A DNA stretch of 56,775 nt. Origin: Nonomuraea longispora. GTDB taxonomy: Bacteria > Actinomycetota > Actinomycetes > Streptosporangiales > Streptosporangiaceae. Shown here in pieces: positions 33,932 through 41,482 of this stretch; the stretch's first letter is position 1; each line of letters begins with the position of its first letter. The stretch lies in NCBI RefSeq assembly GCF_004348345.1, contig NZ_SMJZ01000024.1, positions 1-56,775 of the forward strand. Direction: 5' to 3'. Under the pieces are notes generated by a model that ran no database searches, was not told the DNA's origin, and worked only from the letters and a program-made list of their open reading frames with translations. The translations under genes were made by a program, and so were the position numbers.

Positions 33932-34666
33932 TCAGGCCGCGCCGCCGTTGGCGAACACGACCTGGCCGTTGATCCAGCGGCCGGGCCCGGCGAGGAAGGC
34001 GACGACCTGCGCGATGTCCTCCGGGGTGCCGAGCCTGTTCAGCGCGCTCAGGCCGGCGATCCGGTCGATGACCTGCTGTGACTTGCCTTCGAAGAACAGC
34101 TCCGTGGCCGTGGGGCCCGGCGCCACCGCGTTGACCGTGACGTCGCGCTCGCCCATCTCCTTGGCCAGGATCGGGACGAGGGCCTCCACCGCTCCCTTGG
34201 TCGCGGCGTACGCGCCGTAGGCCGGCAGGTGCAGGCGGGTGACGCTGGTGGAGAAGGCGATGATGGCGCCGCCGGGGCGGATCCGGCGGGCGGCCTCCTT
34301 GGCCGTGACGAACGTGCCCCGTACGTTGGTGCGCACCAGCCGGTCGAGCTGGGTCAGGTCCAGCTCCCGGACCGGCTGCAGCGCCATGACGCCCGCCGCG
34401 TTGACGAGGACGTCGACGGGGCCGAGGAGCCGTTCCACGGTGTCGAAGGCGTCGGCGACCTGCTGCTCGTCGGCCACGTCCGCCTGCAGTGCGATGCCGC
34501 GGGCGCCGGCCGCCTCGATCTCGCCGACGGTGGCGTCCGCCTCCTTGGCGTTGGAGGCGTAGACGACGGCGACGTTCTGGCCCGCCGCGGCGAGCCGGGC
34601 CGCGACGGCGCGGCCGATCCCCCGTGAGCCGCCGGTGACGATGGCGGTACGTGTTGCGCTACCCAT
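33932..34666 (-). CDS. SDR-family oxidoreductase
   Basis: A 244-residue classical SDR: TGGSRGIG cofactor loop, NAAGVM in place of NNAG, catalytic Ser and YAATK, and NAVAPGPTATE. The C terminus ends in FANGGAA. It belongs to the 3-oxoacyl-reductase-like branch; substrate unknown. It is divergent from a TetR gene. The intergenic region holds long inverted repeats, so it is the likely regulated target. Confidence 0.92.
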   Translation of the reverse strand: MGSATRTAIVTGGSRGIGRAVAARLAAAGQNVAVVYASNAKEADATVGEIEAAGARGIALQADVADEQQVADAFDTVERLLGPVDVLVNAAGVMALQPVRELDLTQLDRLVRTNVRGTFVTAKEAARRIRPGGAIIAFSTSVTRLHLPAYGAYAATKGAVEALVPILAKEMGERDVTVNAVAPGPTATELFFEGKSQQVIDRIAGLSALNRLGTPEDIAQVVAFLAGPGRWINGQVVFANGGAA

Positions 34667-34682
34667 GAGCTCTCTCCCTGCT

Positions 34683-34776
34683 CAACTGCTAACAGTTTCA
34701 CGTTAACACCTTCGCGGAGCCGATAACAAGTAAGTGTTAGCAGTTGGTTTATCGGTAGGGGTTGCTGCCTGTTAGC
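34683..34776. promoter_or_regulatory. inverted TGTTAGCAGTTG repeats, TetR operator region
   Basis: CAACTGCTAACA (34683-34694) and TGTTAGCAGTTG (34735-34746) are perfect 12-bp inverted copies 52 bp apart. GTTAAC lies between them, and another TGTTAGC (34770-34776) lies nine bases before the TetR ATG. The block is very AT-rich relative to its surroundings and fills the divergent SDR/TetR promoter region. Confidence 0.7.
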
Positions 34777-34784
34777 ATCGATAC

Positions 34785-35549
34785 ATGGCTGGCTCGAACA
34801 AACGGGACGCGATCCTCGACGCCGCGGCTGACCTTCTCGCGCGTGAAGGCAGGGACGCCGTCTCGACCAGGGCCGTCTGCAAGGCCGCAGGCGTGCAGGC
34901 ACCCATCCTCTACCGGCTGTTCGGCGACAAGCAGGGGCTCCTGGACGCCGTCGCCAGCCGGGGACTCGCCGCCTACATCGCCGAGAAGCGCCGCATCACC
35001 CCCAGCGGCGATCCCGTCGAGGACCTGCGGCGCGGCTGGGACCTGCACGTCGGCTTCGGTCTCGCCGAACCCGCTCTCTACGCCCTGATCTACGGCAGCC
35101 CCCGACCGGGCGCCGAGCCCGAAGGCGCCAAGCAGGCCGCCGAGATCCTCGCCGGCCTCGTGCACCGTGTCGCCCTGGCCGGCCGGCTGCGCGTCCCCGA
35201 GGAACGGGCGGCGCGCGTGGTCCACGCGGCCGGGCGCGGCACCACGCTGTCCCTGATCGCCATGCCGGAGGCCGAGCGCGACATGGAGGCCGCCAGGATC
35301 GTGCGCGAAGCGGTCATCCACTCGATCACCGAGCCCGCCCCGTCCGCCGATCCCTCCTCCGGCCCCTCCAACGGGCACGTCCGGACCGGCAGCGACGTCG
35401 TCGCCGGCGCCATCACCCTCAAGGCATCCCTGGGCGACCTGGAGGTCCTCACCCCCTCCGAGAGCCGGCTGCTGGCCGACTGGCTCGACCGCATCATCGA
35501 AGGCCAGGCCACTCGGTCCACCAACTCACAAACCCCCCACCAGGCGTGA
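34785..35549 (+). CDS. TetR-family regulator with C-terminal extension
   Basis: A 254-residue regulator: helix-turn-helix VSTRAVCKAAGVQAPILYRLFGDKQGLL, then a TetR ligand domain. An extra Pro/Ser-rich linker (PAPSADPSSGPSNG) leads into a C-terminal segment of about 55 residues (ITLKASLGDLEVLTPSESRLLADWLDRII), making it longer than the usual 190-220. It is divergent from the SDR and surrounded by TGTTAGC repeats, so it should repress both promoters. Confidence 0.9.
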   Translation: MAGSNKRDAILDAAADLLAREGRDAVSTRAVCKAAGVQAPILYRLFGDKQGLLDAVASRGLAAYIAEKRRITPSGDPVEDLRRGWDLHVGFGLAEPALYALIYGSPRPGAEPEGAKQAAEILAGLVHRVALAGRLRVPEERAARVVHAAGRGTTLSLIAMPEAERDMEAARIVREAVIHSITEPAPSADPSSGPSNGHVRTGSDVVAGAITLKASLGDLEVLTPSESRLLADWLDRIIEGQATRSTNSQTPHQA

Positions 35550-35719
35550 TCGCCGGGCTTCGCGAGCCCCACGGCCCGCCTCCGCCGCAATGACGACCCT
35601 AGAGGTGGCGCCCCCTGGAAACCGTGGCCGTGGAGGACCTTGACGACCTGCTCGCGGGCCTGCGGCAGGCCGACGCCCAGAGCCTCGGCGCCGTCACCAT
35701 GGAGGAGGCCGATCGGTTG
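35550..35719 (+). other. gap with an unassigned coding-like fragment
   Basis: Between TetR and the MFS remnant one plus-strand frame (from about 35618) reads VAVEDLDDLLAGLRQADAQSLGAVTMEEAD with good codon bias but no start, and it ends near 35750. It may be a leftover of a deleted gene. Nothing else is seen. Confidence 0.3.
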
Positions 35720-36025
35720 TCAGGCCGAGGGTGCGGTGGCGGTGCGTCGTAGGGCCAGACTGATGACCATCGCGAGCGTCATCGCGGCCGTTCCCGCCCA
35801 GGCGGCGGTGGTGAAGCCGGTTTCGGTGGGGAAGGTGGAGCCGGCGCCGGTGTGGGCGGCGAGCACCAGCCCGGCGAGCGCGCTGCCGATGGAGAAGCCG
35901 ACGCTGCGCACGACCTGGACCACGCCGCTCCCGCCGGCCAGGACCGTCATGGCCCGCCCGCGCAGCCGGGGCACCAGCAACCGGCCCCCGGCCCCTGGCC
36001 GGGACTCGGGCGCGGTGCTGGTCAT
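35720..36025 (-). pseudogene. MFS transporter gene reduced to its two ends
   Basis: The frame starts with a plausible hydrophilic N terminus (MTSTAPESRPGAGGRLLVPRLRG). It passes at once into the C-terminal segment of a DHA2-type exporter (VVQVVRSVGFSIGSALAGLVLAAHTGAG and two final helices). About 350 residues including most helices are missing, and the frame is intact across the join. It adjoins a TetR gene, once perhaps its regulator. Confidence 0.65.
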
Positions 36026-36091
36026 CGGCTCGTCTCGGTGTCCCGGCGTTGACACGCCGCCGACCTTACCGTGACGGGTCACGCCTAAGAG

Positions 36092-36703
36092 TCAGGGGCG
36101 TGGGCGCAGTCCGTTGAGCGCGGTCTCGACGACGCTGTCGGCATAGCCGGGGGTGAGCGCTCCGGTGCGCTGGAGCCAGCGGTTGAGCAGCGGCCCCCAG
36201 ATCAGGTCGACGGCCACGTCGAGGTCGAGGTCGCCGGCCAGTTGACCGGCCCGCTGGGCGCTGCGCAGGCGACCCTTTTTCAGCTCTCTCATGGGGCCGT
36301 CCAGGCGTTCGGCGTAGAGGGCGGCGAGTGCGGGATCGTGCGTGATCTCCGTGTTGAGCGCGCGCATCGGCTCGTCGTAGCGCGGGTCGTTGAGCTCTTC
36401 GATGGTGGCCCGCAGCACCGCCTTCAGGTCCGCCTCCAGGTCGCCGGTGTCGGGCAGGGCGCTGTCTCCGCTGCCCGGCTGTTCGCTGAGCATGAGGAAG
36501 GCGTCGAAGAGGACCGCTCCCTTCGAGGGCCACCAGCGGTAGATGGTCTGCTTGCCGACACCGGCCCGCGCCGCGATGCCCTCGATGCTCAGCTTGGCGT
36601 ATCCCACCTCCTGCACCAGCGCGAAGGCCGCGGTGAGGATGGCCCGCCGGGAGGCCTCGTTCCGGCGGGGCGCAGGGGAGGGCGGCTTGCGCTGTGTCGT
36701 CAT
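36092..36703 (-). CDS. TetR-family repressor
   Basis: A 203-residue TetR/AcrR regulator: helix-turn-helix LSIEGIAARAGVGKQTIYRWWPSKGAVLFDAF and the TetR_C_11-like ligand domain (YDEPMRALNTEI). ATG at 36703. It is divergent from an SDR, with two GAGACGG palindromes in the gap, so it is expected to repress itself and the SDR. The MFS remnant just downstream may once have been a further target. Confidence 0.9.
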   Translation of the reverse strand: MTTQRKPPSPAPRRNEASRRAILTAAFALVQEVGYAKLSIEGIAARAGVGKQTIYRWWPSKGAVLFDAFLMLSEQPGSGDSALPDTGDLEADLKAVLRATIEELNDPRYDEPMRALNTEITHDPALAALYAERLDGPMRELKKGRLRSAQRAGQLAGDLDLDVAVDLIWGPLLNRWLQRTGALTPGYADSVVETALNGLRPRP

Positions 36704-36729
36704 GCCGCCAACCTAACAAAGGATGAGAC

Positions 36730-36744
36730 GAGACGGTCCGTCTT
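36730..36744. promoter_or_regulatory. TetR operator 1 (GAGACGG-N-CCGTCTY)
   Basis: GAGACGGTCCGTCTT is a 7-1-7 palindrome with one end mismatch. Its centre lies 55 bp from the second site. Confidence 0.75.
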
Positions 36745-36784
36745 GACTCGGTGAAGGAGGGGTTGTACGGTCGCCTCACAAGAC

Positions 36785-36799
36785 GAGACGGACCGTCTC
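36785..36799. promoter_or_regulatory. TetR operator 2 (GAGACGG-N-CCGTCTC)
   Basis: GAGACGGACCGTCTC is a perfect 7-1-7 palindrome, extended to 17 bp (36784-36800) by C/G flanks. It lies about 30 bp before the SDR start. Confidence 0.75.
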
Positions 36800-36828
36800 G
36801 CCGTACAGATGCGATCGGAGCTCCACCC

Positions 36829-37692
36829 ATGCGCACCCCGAACACCGTCTCCTCCACCCGTACCTGGTTCATCACGGGAGCCGGCCGCGGCCTGGGCCGG
36901 GCGTTCACCCTCGCCGCGCTGGAGCGCGGCGATCGCGTGGCCGCCGCAGCCCGGACCGTCAAGCGACAGGACTTCGACGACCGGTACGGAGATCGGCTCC
37001 TCGTCCTGCCCCTGGACGTGACCGACCGCGACGCGGTGTTCGCCGCCGTCGGCACCGCGGTCGAGCATTTCGGCCGGCTCGACATCGTGGTGAACAACGC
37101 CGGCACCCTGTACTCCGGCATGATCGAGGAGTTCACCGAAGCCCAGGCGCGCGCCCAGCTGGAGGTCAACTTCTTCGGGGCGATGTGGGTCTGCCAGGCC
37201 GTCCTGCCGCACCTGCGCGCTCAGGGCTGCGGTCACATCGTGCAGATCTCCAGCATCGGCGCCCTGGGCGGCTTCCCCAGCACGGGGATGTACAGCGCGA
37301 GCAAGTTCGCGCTGGAGGGCATGAGCGAGGCGCTGGCGATGGAGGCCGCACCGTTCGGCGTCAAGGTCAGCATCGTCCAGGCCGGCGGCTACTGGACCGA
37401 CCTCTACACCAGCATGACGACGGCGTCGCCCGCGCCGGAGTACGCCCCGTTGCGCGCCGAGCTGGAGAGACAGTGGGCCGAGGGCTCGATCGACAGCGAG
37501 CCGCGGCTGGCCGCGGAGGCGCTGCTGAAGCTGGTCGACAGCGCGGACCCGCCGCTGCGGCTGCTGCTCGGCAGCATGGTCTACGACCTGGCCTTCGACA
37601 TCTCCCGGCGGCGGATGGAGACCTGGGCCGCATGGGAGCAGGTCAGCCGTGATGCCGAACACGCCGTACCCGCCCCAGGAAACGCCGGCTGA
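36829..37692 (+). CDS. SDR-family oxidoreductase
   Basis: A 287-residue SDR: TGAGRGLGRAF cofactor loop, NNAGTLYSG, an active-site serine in VQISSIGA, and YSASK. The C-terminal region is longer than average and resembles the SDR group often called oxidoreductase YkvO/YusZ-like; the substrate is unknown. ATG at 36829 with GGAG upstream. It is regulated by the divergent TetR through two operators. Confidence 0.92.
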   Translation: MRTPNTVSSTRTWFITGAGRGLGRAFTLAALERGDRVAAAARTVKRQDFDDRYGDRLLVLPLDVTDRDAVFAAVGTAVEHFGRLDIVVNNAGTLYSGMIEEFTEAQARAQLEVNFFGAMWVCQAVLPHLRAQGCGHIVQISSIGALGGFPSTGMYSASKFALEGMSEALAMEAAPFGVKVSIVQAGGYWTDLYTSMTTASPAPEYAPLRAELERQWAEGSIDSEPRLAAEALLKLVDSADPPLRLLLGSMVYDLAFDISRRRMETWAAWEQVSRDAEHAVPAPGNAG

Positions 37693-37738
37693 CCACGCCG
37701 GGTGACCCTCCCACAGAGGGAGACACCATGCTGGGGGC

Positions 37739-38515
37739 ATGGACGAGGGACTGCTGCCGATCGGGCAGTTCGCCAGGCTCAGCCGGCTGAGCGTCAAACA
37801 GGTGCGGCACTACGCCCAGCTCGGCCTGCTGGTGCCCGCGTACGTCGACGAGCACACCGGCTATCGCTACTTCCGGCAGGAGCAGGCGCGCGCCGCGCTG
37901 TCGATCGGGCTGCTGCGTTCGCTCGACGTCCCGCTCGCCGCCATCGCACAGGTGCTGTCCGGCACGTCCGGCGTCCTGGAGGAGGTGCACGAGCGGCTGG
38001 AAGCAGAGCTGGCCAGGCGCCGGTCGACGCTGGCCGCCCTGGAACGCGTCATGGCGGAGGGCCTGCCGTCCCCTCCGGTCACGGTGGTCACAGAACCGGC
38101 GCGGCGGGTGGCGGTGGTCACGACGGCGGCGGCGGATCCGTCGGAGATCGGCGCGGCCACCTCGGCGGCCGTCGCCGGCCTGCTGCGCGCCGGGCCGCCG
38201 GGCGTCGCACCTGAGCTCATCGGCCTGTTCCCGCTCGACTTCGGCGAGCCCGTCCCCGTCACCGTCGCTCTGGTCAGCGAGGAGCGGGTGGCGGGGGCCG
38301 AGCCGGACGTGCTGCCGGGCGGCCGGTTCGCCCGCGCCACGCACGTCGGCCCGTACGACCAGATCGGGTTGACCGCGTACGCGCTGCTGTCCTGGTGCGC
38401 GGAGCGGGTCGGCCCCGTCCGCGGCCCCATCCGCGAGGTGTACGTGTCGGACCCGGCGACCACCCCGCCCGACCGGCTGGTCACCCACCTGATGATTCCC
38501 CTGGAGGAGTCGTGA
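37739..38515 (+). CDS. MerR-family regulator with GyrI-like effector domain
   Basis: A 258-residue protein. The N-terminal MerR helix-turn-helix (LPIGQFARLSRLSVKQVRHYAQLGLL, then YRYFRQEQ) is followed by a coiled-coil helix (LEEVHERLEAELARRRSTLAALERVM) and a C-terminal GyrI-like ligand domain (RFARATHVGPYDQI). This is the BmrR/TipA-like layout for multidrug sensing. Its stop overlaps the GTG of a truncated GyrI-like gene, formerly its partner. Confidence 0.92.
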   Translation: MDEGLLPIGQFARLSRLSVKQVRHYAQLGLLVPAYVDEHTGYRYFRQEQARAALSIGLLRSLDVPLAAIAQVLSGTSGVLEEVHERLEAELARRRSTLAALERVMAEGLPSPPVTVVTEPARRVAVVTTAAADPSEIGAATSAAVAGLLRAGPPGVAPELIGLFPLDFGEPVPVTVALVSEERVAGAEPDVLPGGRFARATHVGPYDQIGLTAYALLSWCAERVGPVRGPIREVYVSDPATTPPDRLVTHLMIPLEES

Positions 38516-38680
38516 CACCGAAAGTGGTCCGCTACGGACCGGTCACCTGCCTGAACGTCACCGGCATGGGAGAGCCCGGCGGCGCCGAGCACGTCTCCGC
38601 CGTCGGCGCCCTGTACGCCGTGGCCGCCGCCATGGGCGGTCCGGCGGGGCCGCTGGAGGGCCGCTGGGACGCCGATCATG
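38512..38680 (+). pseudogene. truncated GyrI-like gene coupled to the MerR regulator
   Basis: The GTG at 38512 overlaps the MerR stop. The frame reads VTPKVVRYGPVTCLNVTGMGEPGG then VGALYAVAAAMGG and PLEGRWDAD, the first third of a stand-alone GyrI-like binding protein. It then runs into sequence that is antisense to the DJ-1/PfpI remnant, and the frame continues meaninglessly to 39096. The 3' two-thirds are lost. Confidence 0.65.
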
Positions 38681-38957
38681 ATCACCCCTGCCTTGTGCGC
38701 CCGTACGACGTTCGCGAGGACCTGCTTGTCCTTGATCAGGGCGTTGATGCCGGGACGTTTTGCACCTCCACTCCTTCGAACATCAGGACCTGGACCCGCA
38801 GCGGCCCTTTGCGCTTCGGTCCGGGCGCGGCCGACGCCGCAGACGTCGCCAGCGATCCGAGCGCGGCGGCGCCCGTCGCGGCGGCCGACGTTCTGAGAAA
38901 ACTTCTGCGTTCCCTTAGCCAGCTCTCGAAGTCGCGTTTCCGGCTTATGCTCCGCAA
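38680..38957 (-). pseudogene. remnant of a Tat-exported DJ-1/PfpI-family gene
   Basis: The frame starts with a twin-arginine signal (ERRSFLRTSAAATGAAALGS) and a DJ-1 first strand (PLRVQVLMFEGVEVQ). At about 38760 the sequence switches frame to RPGINALIKDKQVLANVVRA, a later part of the same fold. The internal segment, and the 3' end with the catalytic Cys region, are missing. The 3' break coincides with the break of the convergent GyrI-like gene. Confidence 0.6.
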
Positions 38958-39291
38958 TAAAACTCAAGGATCGTGTGTCATCTACGGGTCGCGCCGTGAA
39001 GCTTGCGTGAAGCGTCTCTTCCCGCGAAAGAACATGTTGCCCCTGCCCTTCCCATCTCATGAGAACTTCATGTTCTCCGTCGTGCGCTCCACATGATTCC
39101 CGCGTTGTATGGCGAGGGCAGGAGTGTTCTGCGTCACACGCACGGCAGAAAGCCGCCATTCGCAGGGTTTACTCGAAACAGCGTCCGGCCCAATGAACGG
39201 CACGTTCACCAGAATGTCGTTCCAACAGGCTGGGCGTGGCCGGCTTCCTGGCGTGGCCGTGCGGCCCGCTTCCGAAATTCCGGAGGAAAGC
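38958..39291. other. intergenic region upstream of the P450
   Basis: No intact gene is seen. The left part is the promoter side of the DJ-1 remnant. The 20 bases 38994-39013 recur with two changes at 40523-40542, at the end of the P450 gene. GGAGGAAAG just before 39292 is the P450 ribosome binding site. Confidence 0.4.
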
Positions 39292-40539
39292 ATGGACAAC
39301 GATCCCTTCGTCATCGATCCCAGCGGTAGCGACGTCCTCGGCGAGGCCGAACGCATTCGCGCGCTCGGCCCGGTCGCCCGCGTCGAAATGCCCGGCGCTG
39401 TGCGGGCCTGGGCGGTGAGCGACCAGGCTCTGCTCAGGCGGCTGCTCGTCGATCCACGCGTGTCCAAGGACGCCGGCCGGCACTGGCCTGCCTGGATCAA
39501 GGGCGAGATTCCCATGGACTGGCCCCTGTTCCCGTGGGTGGCCGTGCGCAACATGCTCACGGCGTACGGGGCCGACCATCGCCGGTTGCGCGGGCTGATC
39601 GCCGGCGCCTTCACCGCGCGCCGCGTCACCGCGCTGCGCCCACGCATCGAGGCGATCACCGGTGACCTGCTGGACGACCTGGCCGGCCTGCCTGCGGGCG
39701 CTCCCATCGACTTACGCGACCGCTACACCTACCAGCTGCCGATCAAGGTGATCTGCGAGCTGTTCGGCATCGCTGACGAGGCCACCCGCGTGGAGGTGTC
39801 CCGCTGCGTGGACCTGCTGTTCAACGTGGGCAAGGCGCCCGAGGAGAGCGCCGCCGCCTTTCCCCGCCTGCAGGGGCTCCTCAGGGACCTGGTGGCGGAG
39901 AAACGCGAACGGCCCGGTGACGACCTCTCCTCCGCCCTGATCGCCGCGCGCGACGACACCTCGCCGCTGTCGGAGGAGGAGCTGGTGGACACGCTGGCGT
40001 TGTTCGTGAGCGCGGGCCACGAGACCACCGTCAACCTGCTCGGCAACACGATCGTCGCGCTGCTCACCGACCCAGGCCAGCTCGCCCGCGTCCGCGGCGG
40101 GGGCGCCACCTGGGACGACGCGATCGAGGAAACGCTGCGCCACCAGGCGCCCGTGCCGAACATGCCGCTGCGCTTCGCCGTCGAGGACATCGACGTCGGC
40201 GACGGCGTCACGCTGCGCGCGGGCGAAGCCATCCTCGCCTGCTACGGCGCCGCCGGGCGCGACCCGCTCGTGCACGGGCCGGACGCCGGCCGGTTCGACG
40301 TCACCCGCACGGTCAAGGCCCATCTGGCCTTCGGCTACGGCGTGCATCACTGCGTCGGCGCGCCGCTGGCCCGGCTGGAGGCCGGGATCGCGCTGCCCGC
40401 GCTGTTCGAGCGTTTCCCCGATCTGGCCCTGGCCGCCGCGCCCGGTGAGCTGCTGCCGCTGGAGTCGTTCGTCTCGAACGGGTACCGCGCCCTGCCCGTC
40501 AGGCTCGCGCCCTCACGCCGGACCGTGAAGCTTTCGTGA
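39292..40539 (+). CDS. cytochrome P450
   Basis: A 415-residue soluble bacterial P450. The I-helix has AGHETT for oxygen activation, the K-helix EETLR gives ExxR, and the heme loop FGYGVHHCVGAPLARLE holds the Cys ligand. It resembles the CYP105/107 group that hydroxylates natural products. The ATG at 39292 follows GGAGGAAAG; longer in-frame starts add sequence unlike P450s. No ferredoxin, reductase or biosynthetic cluster is adjacent, so the substrate is unknown. Confidence 0.95.
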   Translation: MDNDPFVIDPSGSDVLGEAERIRALGPVARVEMPGAVRAWAVSDQALLRRLLVDPRVSKDAGRHWPAWIKGEIPMDWPLFPWVAVRNMLTAYGADHRRLRGLIAGAFTARRVTALRPRIEAITGDLLDDLAGLPAGAPIDLRDRYTYQLPIKVICELFGIADEATRVEVSRCVDLLFNVGKAPEESAAAFPRLQGLLRDLVAEKRERPGDDLSSALIAARDDTSPLSEEELVDTLALFVSAGHETTVNLLGNTIVALLTDPGQLARVRGGGATWDDAIEETLRHQAPVPNMPLRFAVEDIDVGDGVTLRAGEAILACYGAAGRDPLVHGPDAGRFDVTRTVKAHLAFGYGVHHCVGAPLARLEAGIALPALFERFPDLALAAAPGELLPLESFVSNGYRALPVRLAPSRRTVKLS

Positions 40540-40560
40540 GGCCGGGGAGCGCCCGCCGGG

Positions 40561-41343
40561 TCAGACTTTGCGCCAGCCCGGCACCCAGGCTCCGTCCTCC
40601 ACCACGTAGTCGCCGAACAGGGCGGGCGCCTCCTCGCGCATGAGCTCGCCGATGCGCTGGAACAGCAGGCGGATCTCCTCCTCCGCGCCGACGGCGGTGC
40701 GGGCCTCGATGGTGTGGCGCAGCGTGCGCACGTTGGCCGTCCACACCAGCCCGGTCGCCAGGCCCTCGGGCGCGAACCTGCGCATGAACGACGTGCGGTG
40801 CTTCTTCTCCGAGAACGGCACGCCCTCCTCGTCGAGGCCGAAGTGGCCGGCCATCCACCGCTGGAACTGCTCCAGCTGCTCCAGCACGGCCGTGGCCCGC
40901 TTCATCAGCTCGTCGTCCTCCTGCGCCCATTCGGGGAACCAGAACGGCAGCTCGTCCAGGCGTACGAACCGCAGCGACTCCTGCGAGATCGCCACGCCGG
41001 GACGGTGCCTGACGAGCTCGTGGGTGAGGACGCGGCTCACGTTGTGCAGCACGAAACTGAAGCTGATGTGCTCAAGCACGGAGCCGTGCGCGCTGGCCAG
41101 GATGTTACGCAGGTAGTCGTCCTGGTCCTTCCTGATCCGGACCACGTTGGGATTGAGCCCGGGTTCGAAGGAGCGGTAGCAGAGCCGGCCGGCGAACTCG
41201 GCGAGGTTCTGGGCGTCGAGGTCGCCGCGGTCGAGCCGCTCCAGCCAGCTCTCGCCGCCGACCTCCGCGAGATAGCGGGCCAGCTCGTCGTAGTCGAGTG
41301 ACGGACGGGCGACGACGAAGACCTGGGGTTCGACAGTGCGCAT
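40561..41343 (-). CDS. thyX: FAD-dependent thymidylate synthase
   Basis: A 260-residue ThyX. It makes dTMP from dUMP with methylenetetrahydrofolate and FAD. The signature segment is RHRPGVAISQESLRF, corresponding to the RHR-x7-S motif (RHR...QESLR). The actinomycete-type N terminus (YLAEVGGESWLERL) and C-terminal FGDYVVEDG are present. ATG at 41343. It is divergent from the second kinase gene and convergent with the P450. This is the one clear core-metabolism gene in the window. Confidence 0.95.
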   Translation of the reverse strand: MRTVEPQVFVVARPSLDYDELARYLAEVGGESWLERLDRGDLDAQNLAEFAGRLCYRSFEPGLNPNVVRIRKDQDDYLRNILASAHGSVLEHISFSFVLHNVSRVLTHELVRHRPGVAISQESLRFVRLDELPFWFPEWAQEDDELMKRATAVLEQLEQFQRWMAGHFGLDEEGVPFSEKKHRTSFMRRFAPEGLATGLVWTANVRTLRHTIEARTAVGAEEEIRLLFQRIGELMREEAPALFGDYVVEDGAWVPGWRKV

Positions 41344-41482
41344 GGAAATCCCCCGTTTGGAGCGACCGCGTGGTGACGGCCTTAGTCAACCAGCTCCTTG
41401 CTCGGCTTCCCATGCTGACCCCGGTCAACAGGGTGTCGAGGCACCCGGCGCCCGGGAGCGGTTGCGCCACTATTCTTGCCGG

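Noticed and set aside
39109..39291. N-terminal extension of the P450 from an upstream start
   Set aside because: The extra 61 residues do not resemble a P450 or signal peptide, and the ATG at 39292 has a perfect ribosome binding site.
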